64,000 nt of DNA from Mycogone perniciosa. Lineage: Eukaryota > Ascomycota > Sordariomycetes > Hypocreales > Hypocreaceae. Below, piece by piece: positions 1 to 11,501 of the stretch (within the stretch, counting starts at the first letter, position 1; each line of letters opens with the position of its first letter). The stretch is from contig JAOALB010000079.1 of assembly GCA_025331125.1 (NCBI GenBank), positions 1-64,000 on the forward strand, in the 5' to 3' direction. A program made the position numbers and the translations under genes. Under the pieces are notes generated by a model. The model made no database searches. It was not told the origin of the DNA and was given only the letters and a program-made list of their open reading frames with translations.

Positions 1-100
1 TTCACTATTTAATATTTTATATTTCACTATTTAATATTTTATATTTCACTATTTAATATTTTATATTTCACTATTTAATATTTTATATTTCACTATTTAA
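1..100. repeat. 22-bp tandem repeat, about 4.5 copies
   Basis: Four perfect 22-bp units (1-22, 23-44, 45-66, 67-88) and a 12-bp partial unit run from the first base of the window, so the array continues to the left. The unit starts ttcactatttaat. It is AT-only except for one C per unit and shows no resemblance to the TTAGGG fungal telomere repeat. It sits at the edge of the RIP-type AT island. Confidence 0.95.
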
Positions 101-2791
101 AAAAGTATTATAAAATAAATTAAAGAATAGATTAATTATACACTTAATTAAAGTTTTAATAGTTAAAGAAAAATATAAAGTTTAAAAAATAAAAGCTATA
201 AAAATAAAAGATAATAAATGCTAATATTTAGTAAAATAGAAGAATTATAAAGAGGAATATAACTTTTAGGAACTTAAGGAATACTTTAAGCACTCTTAGA
301 CAACTCTGCAACAATTCTACTGAAATCTTAGCTTACTAATAATAGATTAAGCGGCCCAAAAGCAGTCTAGTTAATTATATCAGCAGCCTTAAAAGAATAT
401 ATATCGATAATAGCCTTTACTTTATAATATTTAGCTTTATCTAGTTTATTTATACTTTTAACCTAAGATTTACTATTTTCGCCCCTTTTGTTATTAATGC
501 CTTACGCTGGGTATAAAGGCGAGTTAATTGCGCTAAAGCCTTAAAAGATTTATAATACAATTCTGCTAATTTAAGCTTTACCTTTTATTCCTGCGCCTTT
601 AATCGTTTATACTTTAAAGTAATCCGAGATATTAAATAAATTAAAAAAGGAAGAAAATAAAAAAGATAAAAATACTTATAGGTATTTACTAATACTTTAA
701 AACTATTATAAAAGCGCCCCTGTTAAATATACTTTTAATATTAAAATACCCTATCTATTATTTTATAAATATAACTATAAGAATAATAATATAAATAAAG
801 TATAGTTTTAAAACCTAGTTCTTTAATAAAAGATATAAAGGCTAAACGCTAAAAGGTCTTTAAAAAATAAGTCTTTTTAATATAACTTATATTATTAATA
901 CTATATATATAAAAAGGAAAAAGAAAATGAATATTATATTTATAAAGGGAGGCATAGTATTTATATAAAATAGGCAAAGTCTTAAAGATAAAACTACTAG
1001 GAGGGGGATATTATATGATAACCTGACCCTTTTATAGCCGTATAAAGGGTTTAAGGCAGTATATACCCTGGAAGAATAATAGAATAACTATTTAATTAAA
1101 AAAGATTACTTAAATTACTGTAAACTATAAATCACTAGGATTATGGAATATAAGCTAAGGTAATCTAATATAACTATAATTTATATGCAATCCAAGTATA
1201 TTTACTATATATCTCCTTTATATATAAAACTAGATAAGTTATAATTATTTAGTATAGTTATTTAAATAGTCGTTAATAATTATACTTACTAGAACTGCTT
1301 ATTTTATAGAATCGTAACTATATTACCCTGCTTAGTATTTATCCCTAACCTCTCTGTCAATATAAACCCATGAACCTTAGTTTGACTGTTGAGAATCAAC
1401 CTGGATTATTACACTTTTATAGCATAAAAGACTAAGTTATATTAGTTTAAGTCTATTAAAGAAGACTGCTAAAATAACTACTGGAATTCCTAACTTTAAT
1501 TCTATTAAAGAGGCTAAATTCCATTGCTTAGCGTATAATAAAGGAAAAGCTATTAAGAGGCTTAATTCAAAGCCAATTCCCGATCCACTAGCCTCTCTAA
1601 ATCGTCTAGAAGCTAATACTTTCTCTATAAAGCCAGTTCCTTATAACAAGGCCCCTATTAGTCTTTTAATTATCGATAAAAAATTAAAATATAGGTAGCT
1701 ATTCCTTTTAAAAGATTATAGTAGACCTACCCTTTTAACTACTATATAAGGCTTTATAAATAGCCTGAAAACGCAGTATAACCAGTATTTTAAGGAATTT
1801 TACTATAATAGCGGAAAGGAAATTAATTAAGAACTTTAAACCTGGTTCTTTTTTTTTAAGAATTATATATTCCTATAGCAGCCTTTACATTTATAAATAA
1901 AATAGTTTAATAGAATGCTCTATTAAAGTTTTATTAGATAAGCTATAGGCTACTATTATAGCGGCTAACCTGCTACTATATCTTTAGAATTTTATTATTA
2001 CTGTAGTTCTTGAATTAGTTAACTATATAGCTATTACTAATAGGGACTTTACCCCTTATCAAGAATTATCTAAAGACCTAGACCTTAATAAAGATTATAA
2101 ACCTGATCTGCGAAGATATAGGATTATTGGATTTTATTGTAAGGTATTTGTTCTGTAAGAATGAAGGGCTAAAGGCTATAAATTAGTCTTTAAGACTGAA
2201 ACTAGGAGACTACTAGCAGTCTTAAGTAATAATACCTACCTTATCTATATTTTAACTAGATATATAGTCTTTAAATTATTAACTATAAAGCTATATAAAG
2301 ATAAGATTTTTAAGCTTTAAATCCTAGAGCCTACTATAGGTTAAGATAATAAAGAATTAAAGGGAGAAATAGAGCTAGGTTCTATAAATTAAATAATTCC
2401 TAGCTTTTAAGATATTAATCCTTTACTCTTTAACCCTATTTTAGAGAGAGTACCTACTACTATTCCCTTTATTCCTATACTAGTTATATAAGACTCTGCA
2501 GTTATAGAGGATCCTATAGATATAGATATATCCTATTTTCTCTATAATAGCATTAAAAAGTTAGCCTTTCTAGCCGCTGCAGTATAAGACCTATAAACGC
2601 TTAAGTAAGTACTTTATAATCCTAATAAAATTAAGTGGCTAAAAGCAATTTATAGTAAATTTAACTAGCTAGTCGAATAATATACCTTTGCCTTTATTAA
2701 GCGTAACAGTATTTTTAAAGGCAGGAATCCTATTATTAATCGATTAGTTTTAAAGATTAAAAAAGAGTAAAATAATAAAATAGTAAAATTT

Positions 2792-4200
2792 AAAGCTAGG
2801 CTAGTTGCTAAGGGTTTTTAATAACTAAAAGGAATAGATTTTAATTAAATATTCGCCTTAACAGCTATTCCTTCTACCTGGCGGCTTTTATTAGCCTTAG
2901 CTACTATTAATAACTAGGAAATTAAACAAATCGACTTTATTAATGTATTCCTTAACGGGATACTTAAAGAAACTATCTTCTTTAACTTTCCTAAAGGGTT
3001 TAAAGACTATACCAGTTAAGCTTCCTTTAAAACTAAATCTATTTTTAGAAAGCTGGGTTATAACCTTAATTTAAATTAGGTTATTTAGTTATAGAAAGCC
3101 CTTTACAGTCTAAAACAGTCCTGTAGAGAATAGTAACAGGCCCTATAAGCCTTAAGAAATAAACTAGGATATAATCCTTTAATCTTTAACTCTGCTGTTC
3201 TCTATAATTTAAATAATAGTATTTTTATTATTACTTATATAAATAACTGTCTTTTTATTAGACTAGATAAAAAAGCTATAGCCTAGTTAAAGCTAGCTTT
3301 TAATAAAGTCTATACTATAAAAGATAAAGGCCTTGCCTCTTTTTTTTTAAGGGTTTAAATAGTTAGGGATAGAAAAAGAGGCCTTCTTTAGCTTTCCTAG
3401 AAATAGTATATTACTAAAGCTATAAAGGTTTTTAACCTTTAAAACTCTAAGCCTATTTAATTACCTTTACAGCCTTTTATTTTAGCTAATAAAACTATAA
3501 TTAAACTAGATAAAGCTAATACTAAGCTTTTTTAAGCTATTATTAATACTATTATTTACTTAATAATTTATATTTAAGTAGATACCAGCTTTCCAGTCTA
3601 GTAGCTAGCTAAACAATTTTAAGGCCTTTATAAAAAGCATTTAAACGCAGCCTGTAACCTATTATAGTATTTAAATAATACCTAGGATCTAGCTATTTAA
3701 TATACTAGAAAATCTAGTCCTATACCTATTAGTTATTGCGATAGTGATTTCTCTGGGGATAAAGAATTAAGTAAATTAATTTATAGCTATATTATTATAG
3801 TTGCTAATAGGCTAATTAGCTGGAAGTTAAAAAGGGGCTTAACTATCTGTTTTTCTATATTAAAAGCAGAGTTTATAGCTTTTATAGAAGCTATTAGGGA
3901 GATTCAGTGGCTTATTGGCCTATATAAAGAGGTAGATCGACTAATTATACAGCTAATCTCTCTATTTAATAATAATAAAGGTACTATCTCTACTTTAAAT
4001 AACCCTACCCTTTATAATCGAACAAAACATATTCTGTTGCGTTTTAATTATATTAAGGAATAGGTTAAAAATAGTGTTATTACAGTCAGCTATCTGGAAA
4101 CTAGTAAAATAGTTGCTGACAGGCTTACTAAGCCTCTTCTAGGTCCAAAATTAAAGAATTTTATAAGTTTCTTTAATCTCAAGATTTTACTTAAAGTATA
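2792..4200 (+). pseudogene. Ty1/copia polyprotein relic (RT-RNase H)
   Basis: Translation on the plus strand gives a copia reverse transcriptase start (KARLVAKGF, then WRLLLALATI, IKQIDFINVFLNGILKE and FPKGF) across about 2792-3010, with TAA/TAG stops where Gln or Trp is expected. The RT catalytic box reads TYINNCLFI near 3232-3258, where copia elements have YVDD: both aspartates have become asparagine, as GAY-to-AAY RIP changes predict. RNase H follows with ISYCDSDFSGDKE (about 3727-3768), then RTKHILLRFNYIKE and VADRLTKPL (about 4018-4140), the usual copia C-terminus. The element is dead. Integrase and gag should lie upstream but are too degraded to place. Confidence 0.88.
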
Positions 4201-4379
4201 TACCTAAAGTTTTTACCCTTTTTATAGTTATTAGCTATTTTATAGCTATTAGCTATCTTTATTATTTTCAGCTATATTAGCTATCTTTTTTATTTTTATT
4301 TTTATTTTAGTTACATTCCTATATCTAGATCCTATATCTACTTTAAAGTTATATAGGATAGTATCTATTCTAGAGGGAG

Positions 4380-4961
4380 TATTAAAAAGGAGGGCTAAAA
4401 AGTAAGGATTTTAATGTATTTAGGTAGCCTTCTTATTCTGGCTAGACCCGGAATTAGGCCCGACGCTAGGACGGAGTTCCGGAGGAACTTTGGTGTAAGT
4501 CAGGAAATTTCTGTTATCTTTAACGATAACAATTAAGCTAGGACCAGCTATCCCGCCTACCCTAGACTCAATATAATAGCTATAATGGCTATTGTGAAAA
4601 ACCTGACTAAAATAGTTTCCTGTTTATATAGCCGTGAGTCGATTTAGCCGATTTCCTATATAAATGAATTTTGCGGAAAATAAGAATAGGGCCATAAACC
4701 TAATTCTGCCACTATATTCCTATTATCTAGTCAGAGGACTATTATAAAAGATAAAGCATTATTCTATAATCACTTCTATAATCCAGCCGCATATACACTA
4801 GATATTCTATAGCTTTTTTAGCTATTAGATTAGTTACAATTTAATTGTTTATTTATTATTAACCCAATTAGACTTTTAGTCGTTTCCTTATTACTGCATT
4901 ATATGCAGCTTCTAGGAAGCTGCATATAAATAAGGTTCAGTATAACCTTGTTATTTCAACA
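4380..4961 (+). repeat. 3' LTR of the copia relic
   Basis: The pol relic ends near 4200. A purine-rich tract (ctagagggag) ends at 4379, where an LTR-adjacent polypurine tract is expected. The sequence from 4380 (tattaaaaagg) is a RIP version of TGTTGAAAAGG, and 4954-4961 reads tttcaaca, so the two ends form the short inverted terminal repeat TGTTGAAA/TTTCAACA. This gives an LTR of about 580 bp. A 5' copy was not found, perhaps because it is outside the window or too mutated to recognise by eye. Confidence 0.65.
4899..4929. repeat. Perfect 14-bp inverted repeat in LTR
   Basis: Arms 4899-4912 (ttatatgcagcttc) and 4916-4929 (gaagctgcatataa) are exact reverse complements separated by the 3-nt loop tag. 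It lies about 30 bp from the end of the LTR. Confidence 0.9.
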
Positions 4962-4999
4962 ATATATATATACTTTTTATATAAAAAAGGGGGGCTTAT

Positions 5000-7900
5000 T
5001 AAACAGCCTATTAATAACTAATAAATTATTTAAAAAAAGGTAAACTGCTTAAATTATATAGTTTTCCTCTATATATTTAACTACTAGCTTTATAGCCTTT
5101 AAAGCAGCCTATACCTTTATATTATAGACCTTTATATTATTAAAGCGCCTAGTATTTATAGTTACTTTTACTTTATAATAAGCAACTACTTTTTAGTTTA
5201 TATTCCTTTTAATTTAAAACCTATTAAAGTAGGTTAAAATTAAATAAAAGGGAGGGACTCAATTATCTTTAAGTATTTCCTTACTATAGTTAATTTGCCT
5301 ATACTTTTTAGGTTAGGATTAGGGAGGATATATAAAGACTTTTTAGTGAAAAATATAGGTTTAATAGTTTTATTAATTAAGGCGGCAGTATATTAAAGTT
5401 TAGTTTATAGCAGCTAAAGAGGGAGTTTTTTATTAATATATGAATTAATTAAGTAATTTTAATCTAGTCTTATAACCTTTACTATATATTTAAGTTAGGC
5501 CTAAGCTAAGGCGACGCTAGCTATAAAGACCTTTAACTTTCTATATAAGATAAAGATATTTATAGTCTTTTAAACTAAAAGGATTACCTTTACTGCAGTT
5601 TTAAAGGCTTTATTTATTTTATCTATTAAGCTAACTACTTTTATATTTACTTATTTAATAAAGTTAGCTTATAATTATTATTTATACCTTAATTATTATA
5701 CTTTTATTTTATATAATGCGATAACAAGGATATAGGCCTTTATAGCTTATATAATAGCTTTAAAAGGTAAGCCTTTTTAAGTTTTATTAAGCGATTTAAG
5801 GAAGTTAAAGACTTTATATACTTTGCCTATAAGCGTTTTTATATATTTTTTAAAGGAGAGCTTTAAGTTAAAGTAAACCTTTAGCTATTAAATATCCTTT
5901 TTAAGCTAAATTAATTTTCCCTTTATTATAATACCTTTATTATAAGTTTAGCCTTTTATATAGTAAAAGTATAGTAGTTTAATTTTAATATAATTAAAAA
6001 ATATTATATTTTCTACTTTTTATTTTAATATTTTATTAAGCGCCTATTATATAAAGGTAACTATTTTTTAAGTAAACCCCTTTATAATAAATATAGCGAT
6101 ATTATTAATATATTTAAAGTAAAACTATTAATCTTTAAGTTAAAAGATTAAGTTAAAGTATAGTATTAATATAATAAAAGAGATAAAGGACTTTTATAAA
6201 GTGTTATATTTAAAGGTAAAGTCTAGTAAATTAATTATGTTTCTTTTATAAATAAAAACAGTTCTATTATTTATAAAAAACTTTATTTATTTTATAAATT
6301 AAATAAGCTAGCTTTATTAGTTAAACTATAAAACTAGTTTATTTTTTATAATAATATTAAAGGCTTTAAAGATATTAAAGGTAAATAAAGTTATAACCTG
6401 TCTTTTATTTAAAGTAACTTTAATATTATAAATTAAGCAGGCAATTAAATCTATAACTACTTTTTTAAAAAGGGCTTTAAAGTATTACTTTAAAAAGATT
6501 TTATATTTAAATACTAAAAAGGATACTTTTTTAATAAATAGCCTTTTAAAGCTTTTTCCTATATAAAATAATAGTAAAATAGGCTTAAAGGCTTTATAGG
6601 TTATATAATTAAGTTTACTAGGCTTAAATATAATAGTAATTTTAATGTTTTTAAAAGGGAGGGGGTAATATTTTAGTTTAAAGTAGCCTTTAAAAAGATT
6701 TATAATAAACTTTTTAATAATAGGCTATATATAATATAAAAAGGCAACTAATATATTATTTACGCTAAGTATAGTATTCTTTACTTTAATTATAGCCTTT
6801 TTTACCTCTTTTTTAATAACTGTTTTATTTTATAGTATTTAAAGGTTTTTTAATATTTAAGGTTTTTAAAGGTTTTTAATATCTTTTTTAACTCCCTTTT
6901 ATTATAGTAGGTATTCTTTAAAGAAAGCCATTTACTTTTTAAGGTTTAAAATACTCCTGCCGCTATCTATTAAAAGGGGGGGTTAAAAATAATCTATAGC
7001 TTTATACTATTTAGCCACCTATTAAATACCCCTGCCTAGGCTAGCTTTAACTATTTTGTTAAGGGGGAATCAGCGCTCCAAACACATATATACACTAACA
7101 ATAACCAGAATAAAGCGCGGGAACTGCGCTCTTAATAGAACCATAAAGCTGTAATTAAGTAATACAAGGGCTAAAAGATACTGCGAATTATTTAATTATA
7201 ATATCTGCAGTCGAAAGTAACTAACAGTTACCTCTTTACGCCTTAACGGCTATAAAAATACAGGTAAAGGTAATATATTAAAGGAGAACGCGGGTTAATG
7301 CTTATTAAACTAGGTCTATCTGTTTATCTTTATAGTCTTATACCTCCTTAATCTAGTAGTTACTTAAATAAGCAATTAACTTTACTCGGGTAAGCTAGTA
7401 AAAAGGACTGTAAATGCATTAGGTATATTAGTTACCCCCGATAAACTATAATTTTATTTTAGTAATTGCATTTTTTATATTTAATAGTATTATATAATAT
7501 CTTTTTTACTTTAGTTTATTTATTAGTTTTAAAGGGCGCTGTAATATAAATTAAATAGGCTGTCTAGTAGTTTTTATTTTATTAAAGGGCATTATATTTA
7601 TTTTAGTATCTTTTTTTGCCTATTAATTATATTATAAAGAGTCTTTAAAGTACTTATATAGCTTTATTTAGGTCTCCTTTAATTAAATTAATTATATTTA
7701 CTTTTAAGAAAAGCCAGGTATATATATATATTAGTTAGCTAAACTTTTATAGGCTTTTAAAAGGGATATATTTCTTTCCTATATTAACTATTAGCTTAAT
7801 AAAGCTTAAGAGTATAGTAGTAACTATATAGTAGCTTAAGTTTATATTTAGGTTTCTTGCAATAGTTAATAATATAAGGCAGTTAAAGAAAATAAAGTTA

Positions 7901-10450
7901 ATGCATTTTCTAGAATCCTTTATAAAGGTATTTATAAAGGCTAAAATTAGGTTATACCTATTTGCTTACTTAGTTAATTTATTGCCTGCAGTATTTAAGT
8001 TTAGCTTAATTACTATATTTAGTATAATATATTAAAGTCTCCTGCAATAATTAAATTTAAAAAGGGCTAGCCTTAACTTTTAAAGGTTTCTATTATAATA
8101 TTAAAAGAAGCCTTACTGTAAATATTAACAATAATATAACTATAGATTTTTACCTAGTAAATATAATTGCTTTTTAATCTTAAAGGCAAGAGTTATTAAT
8201 ATAATATTTTTAATAATTTTCTAATATATATAAAGATAAAGGGTTTAGTCTCCCTTTAATTATTAAATAGGTTAAATACTTAAAAGCTAAAGTAAAATTT
8301 TATATATCTTTTAGACAATATAGTATTTTAGTAAATTTATAGCTTTTAAATAAATATAATATTAAAGCTATTCTTTTAGGCTAGTAAAAGGGCTATATTA
8401 TAATATTATCTTTATTTTTTTATATTAACTTAAAAGATTTTTAAGCTAAAGTTTTTTTAGTAGTTTTAATAAAGTTTATTATTTATAGATTAGACTTATA
8501 AGGTTTATCTCCCTTAAAGGATTCCTTTAAAGTATTATTTATAAAGTTATTTAAATTAGTAACCTTTACTGTAAAGTAGGCTAGTAAACTTTCCTTTAAT
8601 AAGCTGTTAAAGATATTTATTAAATTAATTTTATTTTAAAGGGGCTTTATTATAGGGGCAGGGGGTATTATCCTGCTTAAAAGGAGGGGTCTTTAAATCT
8701 AGGCCTTAAAAGCAGTAAAAGATCTAGCTAAAGCAGCTTAAAAAGCTCCTCTATTAAGTGCACTAAAACTAGGCTTAAAGGTAAAAGGGGCAGGGTTTTT
8801 TTTTTAGAATTTTTAAATCTTAAATTCTTTAATACTTTTAAATTATTCTTTAATAGTATATACTTTTATATTATTTTTAATAGTTAAATATCTATACTAG
8901 TTTAAAGTATTAAATTAATAAGGTTTAAGGCAGTTAATATATTAAATAACGTTATTACAGTTTTTATTTTTATTAATATATTAAAAGGCAGGTTTACTAT
9001 ACTTTTTATAGTATATAGTTTTAATATACCTTTAAAGATTATAAAAGCTAAGGCATTTATTATATTAAGTTACTTATACCTTTTCAATTTAAAGCTTTAT
9101 TAAAGTTAAGTAGTTAAAGAGTTTAAAATTTATTTTAATTTCCTCTTTAAAGGAGATAAAGTAATAGTAGGTATTAATAGTTTCGCTAAAAGGGGCCTTT
9201 TAATTAAAGAGTTAAAGTTTTTTAAACTTAGCGCTCTTTTAAGCTTTAATTAAAATTAATATATTAATAGGGAAAATACTTAAAGTATTAGTATAGTATT
9301 TAAAAACACTTTATATAAAAAAACTCCTTTATATCTATATTTCTTTAATTTTTAAGCTATTAGCCTTTATAATTAAAGTTAAAATAAAAATCTTTTTTTT
9401 AATATTTTTTATTTTAATTTAAAGTATAAACTTAAACTTTACTTTTTAAAAATAAATAATATTTTTACTTTTAAGTTTATTAATTTTAATAACCTTTTAC
9501 CTAGCGTTAATAATAGTAATCCTTTTTAAATTATAGTTTAAAGGGACTTAAAAGAAGATCCTGTTATTAGTTTTTCAAGTAGTCTTTATTTATTTTTATT
9601 AGCTTTTATAAATAATAAAGGCTAGCCTACTATTACTTTAAAGGGAAGGTTTATTTCTATTTCTTTATATTAAAGAGTTTTTATTATACCTATAGCTGCA
9701 ACTATAGCCTATATAATTTATTTTAGGCTATTAGCTAGTAAAGGGGTTATTGCGCTAGTTTTATTTAAAGGCTAAAGTTTAATTTACTATTATTTATTAT
9801 TTTAATAAAGCTTTTTATTAATTAATTAAATAATTAATAGTTAAGTAAAAGAAAGGTTTTTGCCTAATCTTTTAGGGTTTATAAAGGCCTTTAAAGAAAA
9901 AAGGTTTTTAAAGGTATTAAAGAGGGCTTTATTTATTAATATAGCCGCTAAAAGATAATACTTTCTTTAATATTTAAATAAATAGTTATTAATAGCTTAA
10001 GCTATTAAAAGTAATATCTTTTGCCTAGCCGTTTAAATTAAGTTAACTTTTTTAATTTACGCAAAGATTTTAAATATTATATTTAATTACTTTTTATTTA
10101 TAAAAGTAAAGGCTTTTATTAATTTACTTTAAAAGGAGGAAAAGAGGCTTTTTTAAATCCCTTTTAAAAAAAAGAAATATTAGGTTTTAAATTAAAACTA
10201 AAATTAAATTTAAGGATATTAGTTTCGATATATTTATCGTTAATGCAGCGTTTCTTAAGTGTAAATAAGAGGCTATAGTCTCCCTTTACTTTAAAAGTAA
10301 AGGAGTACCCTCTTTCTTAAATCGCTAAAGTACTGCCTGCCCAGCAACAGTAAAGTTTAGTTATCCTTAATTTACTTAAAGTCTAATAGCGTTCGCTATC
10401 TTTCTTTAAGTGCTTAATAAAGGCGAGAGAGCGTTATTGGACTTATTTTC
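5000..10450 (-). pseudogene. Non-LTR (LINE) retrotransposon relic
   Basis: On the minus strand the endonuclease motif LIIAGDFNILY is readable at about 8018-8059. The reverse transcriptase start VITLFTFNIFKAFNII, equivalent to the LINE box ending in D-x-x-x-A-F-D, lies at about 6340-6405. The catalytic box reads YINNIAIFIIKG at about 6075-6115, where LINEs have Y-x-D-D. The order endonuclease then RT, and their spacing of about 1.7 kb, fit one Tad1-like fungal element running from about 10.4 kb to 5 kb. Stops are of the RIP type throughout. Boundaries are approximate, and no poly-A tail or target-site duplication was identified. Confidence 0.75.
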
Positions 10451-10749
10451 TTAATAGCTAGTTAAGAGGTTATAGAATTTTTGGTAAATAGGCACCTAAA
10501 AGGTAGGGTACCTGTAGGTATAGGAGGGAAGCTTGGCATAAAGCTATTGTAAGCGTGCTTTAATAGTATTATATAGCATTGTGGCATATAAACAGGAATT
10601 TGCAAAAAGAGGAAAATACTAAAGCTTAATATTATATAATAACAATAGCCAGTATTAATAGTGTAAATATATTCTATATATAAAAGGAGGTATATAGGGT
10701 CTAGTAAAGTTAATTTATTGATCCTAGAAAAATATTTTTAAAAAAAATA

Positions 10750-11501
10750 TCAATCTATATATTACTGTTTTATAATACTACATCTCAGGCATTTTCTCCC
10801 TTGACCTCCTTTTCCTTGTATAGGGTACGGAGTATATCTTTACTATTTCCACCCTGATTCGGGGATAAAGGCGGCTTACGCCCCTGTTACATAAAACCTT
10901 ACTCCATATTCAACACTACATTGTCTCCCAAAAAGGGTGCATTCAGCGTTCTGTGGGGCGATACGAATGGATGCGATACGATGCAAGCTATCTCGCGGCC
11001 TATCCTTTCGGACTTTCCTTCACCAACAGCGGCCGCCACTCGCTTTCTGCAGGGGGCTCCGGCCACTGACTCCAATAAGGAAGATGGCAAGGCTTAGCAT
11101 TTACTGCATTAGCCTGCTGCTCCGTGCTCGCAGGCGAAGCGGATGGCCTTCCTGATCCCCTGCTCAGTGCTTGTATCCACAATATGCACTTGTTGCATAT
11201 GTATTGCTCGCGAATGGATGACTCTTGGCACTCGCTCTCGCGGTTTGTTAGGACGCGTCTTGAAGGTCTAGACTTCTGCTCGAGAAGTCAGAATCGCCTC
11301 CATAATTGAAGAAACAGTTGGTGGGCTCATCAGACTCTGCTCTTCCCAGGTATCCTACAGATCGCGTACTCGAAGCTGCTGCTCGCCTCGCATCTTTCTT
11401 ATTCTTTGAGTAGAGCGTTTGAAGCGCAAAACCTTTTCATTGTCTTCTACCGGAGTCTTGAAGCATCCTCATGCTGAGCCGGGCTGAGCCGAGCTGAGAT
11501 C
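10750..11501. other. Island boundary and ABC gene upstream region
   Basis: Normal base composition resumes here. A TACGGAGTA motif copy lies at 10826-10834. The rest is the upstream region of the ABC transporter, with a short repeat of gctgagccg units at about 11472-11496. No gene is supported in this stretch. Confidence 0.5.

Larger units (their letters stand above)
101..10750. other. RIP-type AT-rich island, no functional genes
   Basis: This block is extremely AT-rich and TpA-rich, and no long open frame occurs on either strand. The protein-like remnants inside it are interrupted almost only by TAA/TAG stops at former Gln/Trp codons, the signature of C-to-T and G-to-A mutation by RIP. It contains a copia element (+) and a non-LTR element (-), described separately. 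Somewhat less AT-rich patches occur at 4390-4960, 7030-7430 and 10230-10700. Base composition returns to normal between about 10750 and 10800. The sequence before about 2790 is probably the 5' part of the copia element, but I could not assign domains there with confidence. Confidence 0.9.

Noticed and set aside
1..100. Telomere
   Set aside because: Repeat unit is not TTAGGG-like.
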